Origin: Corynebacterium pacaense | Lineage (GTDB): Bacteria > Actinomycetota > Actinomycetes > Mycobacteriales > Mycobacteriaceae | NCBI RefSeq assembly: GCF_900169525.1 | Contig: NZ_LT821240.1 | Location: 1,003,684 to 1,067,683 of the forward strand | DNA length: 64,000 nt | Direction of reading: 5' to 3' | In this document: piece by piece, positions 1-7,124 of the stretch | Layout: the number at the start of each line of letters is the position of its first letter | Numbering within the stretch: position 1 is the first letter of the stretch | The notes under the pieces: generated by a model | Databases searched by the model: none | What the model saw: the letters and a program-made list of their open reading frames with translations, nothing else | Told to the model about the DNA's origin: nothing | Made by a program: the position numbers and the translations under genes

Positions 1-295
1 CAAGGCGCACCGTGCCGCGCTCTGGGTCCATCAGGCGCGCCACCTTGGCGGAGCCGTCCGCCAGTTCATCGAGCATCCGCACCGCGTGCGGCAGGAACGC
101 CCTGCCCCTGGCGTTGAGACTGAGCCGGCGGCCGCCGCGGTCGAAGAGATCCGCCCCCACGGCCGCCTCCACCCGCCTGATCCGCCTGGTCAGTGTGGGT
201 TGCGGCACGCCGAGGGCGTCCGCGGTGTCCGTCAGGTGCCCCGACGCCGCGACAGCGATAAATCCCCGCAGGTCAGTGGGCGTGAAATCGCTCAT
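1..295 (-). CDS. LysR-family transcriptional regulator, N-terminal part (runs off the left edge)
   Basis: The reverse strand from an ATG at 295 encodes 98 residues that run off the window. They form the LysR-type winged helix-turn-helix: FTPTDLRGFIAVAASGHLTD, then LGVPQPTLTRRIRRVEAAVG, LFDRGGRRLSLNARG, and after a linker helix GTVRL, where the co-inducer domain normally begins. It is therefore a DNA-binding transcription factor, but its effector and targets cannot be read because the sensor domain lies outside. The next gene on the same strand ends 56 bases upstream of its start, so co-transcription is possible. Confidence 0.85.
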   Translation of the reverse strand, partial: MSDFTPTDLRGFIAVAASGHLTDTADALGVPQPTLTRRIRRVEAAVGADLFDRGGRRLSLNARGRAFLPHAVRMLDELADGSAKVARLMDPERGTVRL

Positions 296-350
296 GGCTT
301 CATGTTATCGGAAGCCTCCACCGCGGCTGCCGGAGCCTGTCGACGGGTCT

Positions 351-899
351 CTACCTCTCCCGTTTCCCGGAGGAGTACAGCATGACGCCGCCACCGAGCA
401 GGAACACTCCCCACAGGATGGCGAGGATGCCCAGCCAGCCGCTCAGTGCCACGGCGCCGGCCCCCGGGTTCGCCATGAACAGCACGCCACCTAGGATCCA
501 CAGGAGGCTGCCGATGATCAGCAGCCATTTCGGATTTCTTGAGGAACCGACATCGGTGGTGATGGCCGTGGCCGCCTGGACGCCACCGCGCGCGACCAGC
601 CAGATTCCCAATACCCAGGTCAATGCGATCGCGCTGTCGAGTGGGCGGAAGATGGCGACGAGTCCGGCGAGGACCCCCAGCGCTCCCATCCCGATAATCA
701 GCCACCGTCCCGGGGATTCCCCACTGCGGACACCGGCGGCCAGTTGGAGGATGCCGTCCACCAGCGCGTACCAGCCCCAGACGAGCACGAGCGCGAGCGC
801 GGTCGCCGCCGGCCACGCCACGGCGACGATGCCGAACACCACGGCGACCGCACCGACCGCAATAAGCATGAATGAGGAACGCTTCACCTTTTCAAACAC
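351..899 (-). CDS. DUF308 / HdeD-like six-helix membrane protein
   Basis: A 182-aa protein starts at a GTG, with AAGGAG about 9 bases upstream on the reverse strand. It is almost entirely hydrophobic, with about six transmembrane helices in three hairpins of similar sequence (WGWYALVDGILQL, WVLGIWLVARGGVQA, WLGILAILWGVFLLGGGV). This is the layout of the DUF308/HdeD family, whose E. coli founder is linked to acid resistance. A positively charged KRSS start and SGKRER tail suggest both ends are cytoplasmic. The substrate or exact role is unknown. It lies between the LysR gene and a TetR gene on the same strand. Confidence 0.75.
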   Translation of the reverse strand: MFEKVKRSSFMLIAVGAVAVVFGIVAVAWPAATALALVLVWGWYALVDGILQLAAGVRSGESPGRWLIIGMGALGVLAGLVAIFRPLDSAIALTWVLGIWLVARGGVQAATAITTDVGSSRNPKWLLIIGSLLWILGGVLFMANPGAGAVALSGWLGILAILWGVFLLGGGVMLYSSGKRER

Positions 900-970
900 C
901 GCTGCTCCTTAACTTCTCCGGGGGGATTTGGCGTTAAGCTTACCCGCTACCCCGCCCGCCACCGCACGGA

Positions 971-1513
971 TCAGGCCAGGGATTTGAGCTTGTCGACGAC
1001 CCCGATCAGCTCTCTGATCCGGCCTGGCTCCACCGCCGCCGCCCCCATATCGAGGCCGCCGGTGAGCAGTGCGTTGTAGTAGAGCCCGTCTCCGATGAGC
1101 ATGATCGCCCTGGCCACGGGTTCGTCGCCGACCTCGGCCAGGATCAGCCGGAACCAGATGGCCTGGACCTCATCGAAGATCTCTCGCACCAGGTGGAATC
1201 CGCCCTCGGGACCCAGGCGGGTGGCGGCGAGCAGCGCGCGGTCCAGGGGATCGCCGGTGAACGCCGAGGAGGAGATGTAGTAGGCGGAGGGACCTTCCGG
1301 TGCTACCTCCATCCTTGCCGCGTCCTCCAGGACGAGCGCGCGGAGCCGATCGAGCAGACCCTGTGCGAGCGCCCGCTTGTCGGGGAAGTGATAGAGCAGA
1401 CCACCCTTGGACACTCCCGCGTTCGCGGCGATCTGGTCGAAGGTGGCGGCCCGCTCACCCTCCCCGATGAGGATTGCTTCGTAGGTGTCCAGGATTCGCT
1501 CACGGGTACTCAT
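971..1513 (-). CDS. TetR-family repressor, probably of the adjacent efflux pump
   Basis: A 180-aa protein starts at an ATG at 1513. Residues 1-50 are a TetR helix-turn-helix (TRERILDTYEAILIGEG, then FDQIAANAGVSKGGLLYHFP), followed by an all-helical ligand-binding domain. It is divergent from the MFS exporter gene, and the 83-bp gap holds a palindrome placed to block both promoters. The usual arrangement is a drug-sensing repressor that controls the neighbouring pump (compare CgmR/CgmA and LfrR/LfrA). The inducer is not predictable. Autoregulation is inferred from the operator position. Confidence 0.85.
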   Translation of the reverse strand: MSTRERILDTYEAILIGEGERAATFDQIAANAGVSKGGLLYHFPDKRALAQGLLDRLRALVLEDAARMEVAPEGPSAYYISSSAFTGDPLDRALLAATRLGPEGGFHLVREIFDEVQAIWFRLILAEVGDEPVARAIMLIGDGLYYNALLTGGLDMGAAAVEPGRIRELIGVVDKLKSLA

Positions 1514-1536
1514 GGTTATTCACCCTACCGCTTGCC

Positions 1537-1562
1537 TACTGTACAGTCCAGACGTTACAGTA
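1537..1562. promoter_or_regulatory. Probable TetR operator between the repressor and MFS genes
   Basis: TACTGTA at 1537-1543 and TACAGTA at 1556-1562 are exact reverse complements. The left arm is part of a perfect 10-bp palindrome, ACTGTACAGT (1538-1547). The right arm contains TACAGT, which fits the actinobacterial -10 pattern TANANT for the rightward MFS gene. The site lies in the only shared intergenic space of the divergent pair, so binding could repress both genes. Confidence 0.65.
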
Positions 1563-1596
1563 TGGGGGTTCATACAACCCCACCCGATGGATTCCC

Positions 1597-3093
1597 ATGA
1601 TTGCCCCTACGCCCACCATTCAGCATTCCCGCCCCTGGGCGGCACTGGCTGTGCTCATGTTGCCCGTGCTGCTCGTCTCGGTGGACAACACCGTTCTCAG
1701 CTTCGCGCTACCCAGGATCACGGAGGATCTGCAACCGACCGGCAACCAGCTGCTCTGGATCGTTGACATCTACCCCCTGGTCCTCGCGGCACTGCTGATA
1801 CCCATGGGCAGCTTCGGGGACAAGATCGGCCGACGCAGAATGCTTCTGATCGGCTCCACCGGCTTCACGGTGATCTCGGCGCTCGTGGCCTTTTCACCGA
1901 CCGCCTTCCCCCTCATACTCGGCCGTGCCGGCATGGGCGTGTTCGGGGCCATGATCATGCCCGCCACGCTGTCTTTGATCCGCAACATCTTCACCGATCC
2001 CACGCAGCGTCGCACCGCCATCGCCATCTGGGCCGCGGGCTTCTCGGGGGGTGCGGCGCTGGGCCCCATCGTCGGTGGATTCCTGCTGGAGCATTTCTAC
2101 TGGGGTTCGGTCTTCCTCATGGCCGTGCCGGTCATGCTGCCCCTGCTCGCCCTCGCCCCCCGGCTCATCCCGGAGTCCCGGGACCCGAATCCCGCTCCGG
2201 TGGATCGAACGAGCGTCGTGTACATCATCTCCACCATGGGACCACTGGTCTTTGCGATCAAGAGGCTCGCCACCTCGGGGGTGGACCTCGTGGTGCTCGC
2301 CTGCATCGCACTGAGCATCGTCGCCGGCACCTCCTTCGTGCGTCGGCAGCTGGGCCGCGGCAACCCGATGCTCGATGTCCGCCTGTTTACACGGCCGACG
2401 TTCACCGGCGCGGTGCTGGCGAATCTGCTCAGCGTCTTCTCACTCGTCGGCTTCCTCTATTTCGTCTCCCAGCACCTGCAGCTGGTCAGCGGGCACTCCC
2501 CTATGACCGCGGGTCTGATGCTGGTGCCCTCCCTGGTGATCACCATCATCGCCGGCCTCGTGGTGGTCAAACTCGCGCAGCGGTTCTCGGCGGCGGCGAT
2601 CGTCACCACCGGCCTGCTGCTCAACGCAGCCGGTTACCTCATGATCGCCCTGACCGGTGCCCAGGGCAGCGACCTCGGACTCATCCTGGCGTCGGTGATT
2701 CTGGGCGCGGGCATCGGCGGGGCCGAGACGATCTCCAACGATCTCATCCTCTCCGCCGTCCCCCCGGAGAAGGCCGGCGCCGCCTCGGCAATCTCCGAGA
2801 CCGCATATGAAACCGGTGCCGTCCTCGGCACCGCGGTTCTGGGCAGCATCCTCAACGCCACCTACCGCTCGGGGGTCGAACTCCCCGGTGACCTGCCCGC
2901 GGACCTGGCCGATTCGGCCCGGGAGACCCTGGGCAACGCCATCCGGATCGCCGATGAGATCGATGGTGCCACCGGCGGGCTGCTAGCGGAGTCGGCGCGG
3001 CACGCCTTCGACTCCGGAGTCATGGTCACCAGCACCATCGGTGCGATCCTGATGGTCGCGGCATCCGTCATGGCCTGGCGGACACTGCGCTGA
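1597..3093 (+). CDS. MFS drug exporter, 14-helix DHA2 type (LfrA/EmrB-like)
   Basis: A 498-aa integral membrane protein, the length typical of 14-helix proton/drug antiporters. Visible signatures are DNTVLSFALPRI in helix 1, GSFGDKIGRRRMLLIG (motif A) after helix 2, and GFSGGAALGPIVGGFLLEHF (motif C of antiporters) in helix 5. The start at 1597 (MIAPTPTIQHSRPW) is chosen because the protein proper begins just before helix 1. The longer in-frame reading would cross the operator and the repressor start. No strong ribosome-binding site is visible. It is expected to export cationic or hydrophobic drugs under control of the divergent TetR gene. Confidence 0.85.
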   Translation: MIAPTPTIQHSRPWAALAVLMLPVLLVSVDNTVLSFALPRITEDLQPTGNQLLWIVDIYPLVLAALLIPMGSFGDKIGRRRMLLIGSTGFTVISALVAFSPTAFPLILGRAGMGVFGAMIMPATLSLIRNIFTDPTQRRTAIAIWAAGFSGGAALGPIVGGFLLEHFYWGSVFLMAVPVMLPLLALAPRLIPESRDPNPAPVDRTSVVYIISTMGPLVFAIKRLATSGVDLVVLACIALSIVAGTSFVRRQLGRGNPMLDVRLFTRPTFTGAVLANLLSVFSLVGFLYFVSQHLQLVSGHSPMTAGLMLVPSLVITIIAGLVVVKLAQRFSAAAIVTTGLLLNAAGYLMIALTGAQGSDLGLILASVILGAGIGGAETISNDLILSAVPPEKAGAASAISETAYETGAVLGTAVLGSILNATYRSGVELPGDLPADLADSARETLGNAIRIADEIDGATGGLLAESARHAFDSGVMVTSTIGAILMVAASVMAWRTLR

Positions 3094-3132
3094 CCGCCTC
3101 GGCAGGAGGTGTGATCCCCCGGGCGCAGTTCA

Positions 3133-3150
3133 ATTCGTGCGGAATCGAAT
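3133..3150. repeat. Short inverted repeat upstream of the cysteine-synthase-like gene
   Basis: ATTCG (3133-3137) and CGAAT (3146-3150) are inverted around an 8-bp spacer in the 148-bp gap before the PLP enzyme gene. The position is compatible with an operator, but no known consensus is matched. Confidence 0.3.
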
Positions 3151-3241
3151 GAGGGTCATCCGCCCTCCCGGTTGTTAGCCTCGTGTGCTACACGGGTGGA
3201 GCCCCATCCACCCCTCGAACGAGCGCACCAGGAGAATCCAC

Positions 3242-4303
3242 ATGTCAACACCCGTCAGCGAAGCCACGGGATCAACCACCGTTGCACATCCGCCGGTGGA
3301 GGGACCCGTCTTCAACAGGCAGGCCGCGGCGGACACCGCATCGCGCCCCCCGACGCCGATTGCCGGTGACATCACCGAGCTGATCGGCAACACTCCCCTG
3401 CTCGACCTCGACCGGTTGGGTTCCGCACACGGGTCACTGGCCCGGATCCTGGGCAAAGTGGAGTTCTTCAACCCGCTCTCCAGCATCAAGGATCGCATCG
3501 CCTGGACGATCATCCGCGATGCGGAGGAACGCGGCCTGCTCACCCCTGGAACGCTTATCGTCGATATCACCAGCGGTAACACCGGCATCGCCCTGGCCGC
3601 CATCGCGGCGAGCAGGGGCTACCCGACGAAGTTCTACCTCGGCGACAACACCAGCCCCGACAAGAGGCGCCTCCTCGAGGTGCTCGGCGCCGAGGTCATC
3701 GATGTACCCAACAGCACCTTCCTGGATCCGGAGGGCCTGGAGATCCTCGTGACGGAGATCCTCCGAGAGCACCCGGACGCCTTCGTGGCCAATCAGCTGT
3801 CCAACCCGGTGAACCCGCAGATCCACTTCGAAACCACCGGCCCGGAGATCTGGCGCGACACCGGCGGCGAGGTGGATTTCCTGGTGGCCGGCGTGGGAAC
3901 CGGTGGAACCGTCTCGGGGGCCGGCCGCTACCTCAAGGAGGCCAATCCCGATCTGCAGGTGGTGGTGGTCGAGCCCGGTGATGCCTCGCTGCCCACCGAG
4001 GACAACATCTACCCCGCCGAGATCGACGGCGTGCACAAGGTTCTCGATCTCGAGGAGGGTCAGCTCCCCCCGAACTACGACACCACCATCGCCGATGAGG
4101 TCATCGCGGTCGAGGCGGTCGAGGCCTACGGCTTCTCCCGCGCGGTGCTGCGCGCGGAGGGCCTGCTCGTCGGCCCCTCCGCCGGTGCGATCCTGGCTGC
4201 CGCGACCACACTGGCCCGGAGGCCGGGGAACGCCGGAAAAACCATCGTGGCCATCCTCCCGGACACCGGTGAACGCTATCTCAACGCGGGGGTCTTCAGC
4301 TGA
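3242..4303 (+). CDS. PLP-dependent cysteine synthase / cystathionine beta-synthase family protein
   Basis: A 353-aa fold-type II PLP enzyme. ATG 3242 is preceded by AGGAG. After a variable tail of about 40 residues the catalytic domain begins with ITELIGNTPLLDLDRL. It contains SSIKDRIAW (the PLP lysine), TSGNTGIALA (the phosphate/substrate Asn loop) and GTGGTVSGAGRYLK (the PLP phosphate-binding glycine loop), and ends near GPSAGAILAA. The usual reaction is beta-replacement on O-acetylserine or serine to make cysteine or cystathionine. The N-terminal tail and divergence from classic CysK leave the donor uncertain. It converges on the D-cysteine desulfhydrase gene; the two stop codons abut. Confidence 0.8.
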   Translation: MSTPVSEATGSTTVAHPPVEGPVFNRQAAADTASRPPTPIAGDITELIGNTPLLDLDRLGSAHGSLARILGKVEFFNPLSSIKDRIAWTIIRDAEERGLLTPGTLIVDITSGNTGIALAAIAASRGYPTKFYLGDNTSPDKRRLLEVLGAEVIDVPNSTFLDPEGLEILVTEILREHPDAFVANQLSNPVNPQIHFETTGPEIWRDTGGEVDFLVAGVGTGGTVSGAGRYLKEANPDLQVVVVEPGDASLPTEDNIYPAEIDGVHKVLDLEEGQLPPNYDTTIADEVIAVEAVEAYGFSRAVLRAEGLLVGPSAGAILAAATTLARRPGNAGKTIVAILPDTGERYLNAGVFS

Positions 4304-5359
4304 TCACCAGCCGGCGGGAAGCTCGCCGGCGTAGGCGAACAGCGCGGGTGCACCGCCGGTGTGGAGGAACAGGACTCTGGCATCCTCCCGGTACCTCCCC
4401 GCCCTGATGCCGAAGATCAGCGCGGCCGCCGCCTTCGCGGTGTACACCGGATCCAGGAGTATCCCCTCCGTCTGGGCGAACAGACGGATCGCCTCCAGGC
4501 CGGCCTCGGTGGGCACGCCGTAGGCCGATCCGGTGTGTGCATCATCAACAATCGGTGACTCATCCAGCTCCCTGCCGAACAGCGCCAGGGTCCGTCTGCT
4601 CAGAGTTTCCACCTCATCACGGAACTCCGCGACCCCGGGCCCGACACCCACACCGTGAATGGCGGGCAGGCCGGCACCGGCGAGCAGTTGACGTCCCGCG
4701 ATCAATCCCGCCTGGGTTCCACCGCTGCCACTGGCGAGGACGATCTCCTCAAACTCCACCCCCGCCGACGCGATCTCCGCGTAGGCCTCGATGTAGCCGA
4801 GCGCGCCGATCTCCGTGGAACCTCCACTGGGAATGAAAAACGGCCGCCGCCCCTGCGCCTTGAGCACAGCGATAATCTCCTCCGCCAGAGCCCGCTCCGG
4901 ATGCGGATCCTGCGGGGTCTCCTCCGCGAAAACGATCCTCGCGCCGAATATGCGGTCGAGCAGGATGTTGCCGGAGGTGCGGTAGTTCTCGGAGGCCCCC
5001 TGCGCAACCCTGAGGACCAGCACCGCCTCGAGGCCTGCGGCGGCAGCGGCCGCGGCGGTCTGGCGCGCATGGTTGGACTGCGCCGCACCCACCGTGACCA
5101 GTGTATCGGCATCCTCCGCCCGCGCCTGGGCCAGGAGGTACTCCAGCTTCCGGGCCTTGTTTCCACCGAGCGCCAGGCCGGTGAGGTCATCTCGTTTGAT
5201 CCACAGCTCCGGCCCGCCCCCGAGTGACTTCCGCAACCTGTCCAGCCGCTGCAGCGGGGTGGGCGCATCCACCAGTCGCTCCCGTCGTGCGCGGATCCCC
5301 TGAAGTGCCGGATCGCCGATCTGCTCGAACTGGGCGTCGAGAAGTTCTTCCACGGACAT
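4304..5359 (-). CDS. dcyD: D-cysteine desulfhydrase / ACC-deaminase family
   Basis: A 351-aa PLP enzyme with GGAGG seven bases before ATG 5359. The motif ELWIKRDDLTGLALGGNKARK carries the PLP lysine, AAQSNHARQTAAAA binds the cofactor/substrate, and ASGSGGTQAG is the phosphate loop. This matches D-cysteine desulfhydrase/ACC deaminase. The family degrades D-cysteine to pyruvate, sulfide and ammonia, or L-cysteate in CuyA proteins. The stop codon directly abuts that of the convergent cysteine-synthase-like gene, so the pair may balance cysteine making and breaking. I cannot separate D-cysteine, L-cysteate or ACC as substrate from sequence alone. Confidence 0.75.
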   Translation of the reverse strand: MSVEELLDAQFEQIGDPALQGIRARRERLVDAPTPLQRLDRLRKSLGGGPELWIKRDDLTGLALGGNKARKLEYLLAQARAEDADTLVTVGAAQSNHARQTAAAAAAAGLEAVLVLRVAQGASENYRTSGNILLDRIFGARIVFAEETPQDPHPERALAEEIIAVLKAQGRRPFFIPSGGSTEIGALGYIEAYAEIASAGVEFEEIVLASGSGGTQAGLIAGRQLLAGAGLPAIHGVGVGPGVAEFRDEVETLSRRTLALFGRELDESPIVDDAHTGSAYGVPTEAGLEAIRLFAQTEGILLDPVYTAKAAAALIFGIRAGRYREDARVLFLHTGGAPALFAYAGELPAGW

Positions 5360-5688
5360 TGTTCCTCCAACTCCTGATGTTTCAGACGCCGGCACCCTCG
5401 CACGGGCCCGGCCCCGGTGCTTTTCCGGGAAACCTACCAGGTACGCGTCCCGGTGTCTCCGGATATATGTGCACACCCCGGCGGGATTGCCGATCAGTAA
5501 CCACCGGTGGGGCCTCCCCACCGCGTGACGACGCCCACCGCGGCCACGGGGAGGAGGTTCCCAAGGGGCACCAGGTGGTGACACGTGACCCCGGAACCTG
5601 AGAGACGATAAGCACCCCTCCGCGGTCTTTCACTATGGTCGTGAACGCACACCGCGCGGTGGGACCCGAATGCGCTTATTCTCTGGCC
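5360..5688. other. Gene-free 329-bp stretch with a strong hairpin
   Basis: No credible coding frame. CGGTGGGG (5505-5512) and CCCCACCG (5516-5523) form a perfect 8-bp stem with a CCT loop and no T-tract, so it does not look like an intrinsic terminator. The rest is GC-rich leader to both the reverse desulfhydrase gene and the forward 193-aa gene. I could not match a riboswitch class. Confidence 0.4.
5677..5688 (+). promoter_or_regulatory. -10 element of a leaderless promoter for the 193-aa gene
   Basis: TATTCT at 5677-5682 sits six bases before ATG 5689, so transcription should start at the start codon. No Shine-Dalgarno sequence is present, consistent with a leaderless mRNA. Confidence 0.5.
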
Positions 5689-6270
5689 ATGACCGACATC
5701 ACGGAACTGCTCAGCAACGACAACTACTGGTTCATCGACGACCTGCGCCGCAGGATTCTCAACGGCGATATCCTCGACCCGGAGGATGCCTATGACCACC
5801 TCGAGGAGGTGCTCGAGGATGAGGACCCCGGGGAGCTGCCCGGTGACATCGGCGATTTGGCCGTGGACATCGTCAACGCCCTCTGGGAGGAGGCTTTCGC
5901 CCTCGCCGATGGATGGGCCGAGGAGACCACGGACGTCGATCGCCTGGTTGCGGCCTTCGAGGACCTGATCGACAACCACGACATCGATGCCGGGATCTTC
6001 ACCGATCACGCCTCCATCCAGGCGCGCCCGGGACAGCGCGGGGTCGCGCTGGTCTGGGTCAACGCCTGGGAGGAACTCAGCCACGAATCCACGACCGGTC
6101 TGGCCGTGACCACCGCATCGCGCAGCGAGGACGTCTCCGATGATGCGATCGCGGCCGAGGTGGCCATGGTGCTCAGTGGACACGGGCTGGCCGTGACCGG
6201 AACCGATGCACAAGGGGTCGGACTCGATGTTCTCTGGCGCCACCACGTCCCGGAGATCGGCGAGGACTGA
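5689..6270 (+). CDS. Uncharacterised acidic 193-aa protein
   Basis: I do not recognise a family with confidence. The start MTDITELLSNDNYW at 5689 is preferred over the upstream in-frame ATG because a -10 hexamer lies six bases before it. The N-terminal half is strongly acidic and helical (DPEDAYDHLEEVLEDEDPGELP). The C-terminal half is more globular, with VALVWVNAWEELSHE and a closing GLDVLWRHHVPEI. There is no signal peptide or membrane segment, so it should be cytoplasmic. It stands alone before the PTS genes and is probably not co-transcribed with them, because they have their own promoter. Confidence 0.7.
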   Translation: MTDITELLSNDNYWFIDDLRRRILNGDILDPEDAYDHLEEVLEDEDPGELPGDIGDLAVDIVNALWEEAFALADGWAEETTDVDRLVAAFEDLIDNHDIDAGIFTDHASIQARPGQRGVALVWVNAWEELSHESTTGLAVTTASRSEDVSDDAIAAEVAMVLSGHGLAVTGTDAQGVGLDVLWRHHVPEIGED

Positions 6271-6300
6271 CCGATCGCCTCCATTGGTGGGACCATATAT

Positions 6301-6328
6301 TTGATGCATTAGCGCGTAGGCATACGAT
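6301..6328 (+). promoter_or_regulatory. Leaderless promoter of the ascorbate-type PTS genes
   Basis: TTGATG (-35, 6301-6306) and TACGAT (-10, 6323-6328) are spaced by 16 bp. ATG 6335 follows six bases after the -10, predicting a leaderless transcript. Confidence 0.6.
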
Positions 6329-6334
6329 CAGGGT

Positions 6335-7117
6335 ATGACATCACTGACGCAACTACTGCGGCCCGAGAGGATCGCCCTCGACGTCGAGGTCGGAGACTGG
6401 CGCGGAGCGATCCGCGCCGCCGGGGAACTGCTCGAGCGCTCCGGCAGCATCGACCCGGATTACACCGTGGCGATGATCCGGAGCGTGGAGGAGAAGGGCC
6501 CCTACATCGTCGTCGCCCCCGGATTCGCCTTCGCGCACGCGCGTCCCAGCGCGGCCGTCCACGAGACCGCACTGTCCTGGGTGCGACTGGCCGAACCGGT
6601 GGAATTCGGACATCCCGACAATGACCCCGTCGACCTGGTCGTCGCCCTCGCCGCCACCGACTCCACCTCCCATTCCCGGGCCATGGCCGCCATCGCAAAG
6701 GCACTGGCGAGACACCGCACCGAGCTCAACCGGGCGGGGGACCCCGCGGAGATCCTCCGCATCCTGGAGGCCGGCGGGCCGGTGCCCGCGGCCGAGTCAC
6801 CGGGAGCGGCGTCGAGAAGCGGGGGTTCCACAAGGGACAAGATCCTCACCGTCTGCGGTAACGGCCTGGGTACCTCACTTTTTCTCAAGAACACCCTGGA
6901 GCAGGTGCTCGACAGCTGGGGGTGGGGACCTTACCTCAGTGTCGAGGCCACCGACACCATCTCCGCCAAGGGCAAGGCCAAGGAGGCGGACCTGATCCTC
7001 ACCTCCGGCGAGATTGCCCGCACGCTCGGCGATGTGGGCATCCCCGTCCATGTGATCACCGACTTCACATCCACCTCGGAAATCGATGCCGCACTGCGCG
7101 AGCTCTACGATATTTAG
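6335..7117 (+). CDS. PTS ascorbate-type EIIA-EIIB fusion (UlaC-UlaB domains)
   Basis: A 260-aa cytoplasmic phosphotransfer protein. Residues 1-150 are a mannitol/fructose-superfamily EIIA domain with the phosphorylated His in GFAFAHARPSA (about His68). After an alanine/serine-rich linker (about 150-167), residues 168-260 form the EIIB lactose/ascorbate-type domain with the phosphocysteine loop LTVCGNGLGTS (about Cys174). In E. coli these are the separate proteins UlaC and UlaB. It should relay phosphate from HPr to the sugar carried by the next gene product. The substrate is inferred from the EIIC class only; no sugar-catabolic gene is adjacent. Confidence 0.85.
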   Translation: MTSLTQLLRPERIALDVEVGDWRGAIRAAGELLERSGSIDPDYTVAMIRSVEEKGPYIVVAPGFAFAHARPSAAVHETALSWVRLAEPVEFGHPDNDPVDLVVALAATDSTSHSRAMAAIAKALARHRTELNRAGDPAEILRILEAGGPVPAAESPGAASRSGGSTRDKILTVCGNGLGTSLFLKNTLEQVLDSWGWGPYLSVEATDTISAKGKAKEADLILTSGEIARTLGDVGIPVHVITDFTSTSEIDAALRELYDI

Positions 7118-7124
7118 GACACAG

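Noticed and set aside
292..816. Long reverse frame of 174 codons over the DUF308 gene
   Set aside because: It is an out-of-frame shadow of the DUF308 gene, rich in Arg/Gly/Pro, with no ribosome site or known motif.
5540..5640. Possible riboswitch (a CTGAGAGA stretch) between the desulfhydrase and the 193-aa gene
   Set aside because: Only a short THI-like piece is present; the other conserved parts of a TPP or SAM element cannot be found on either strand.
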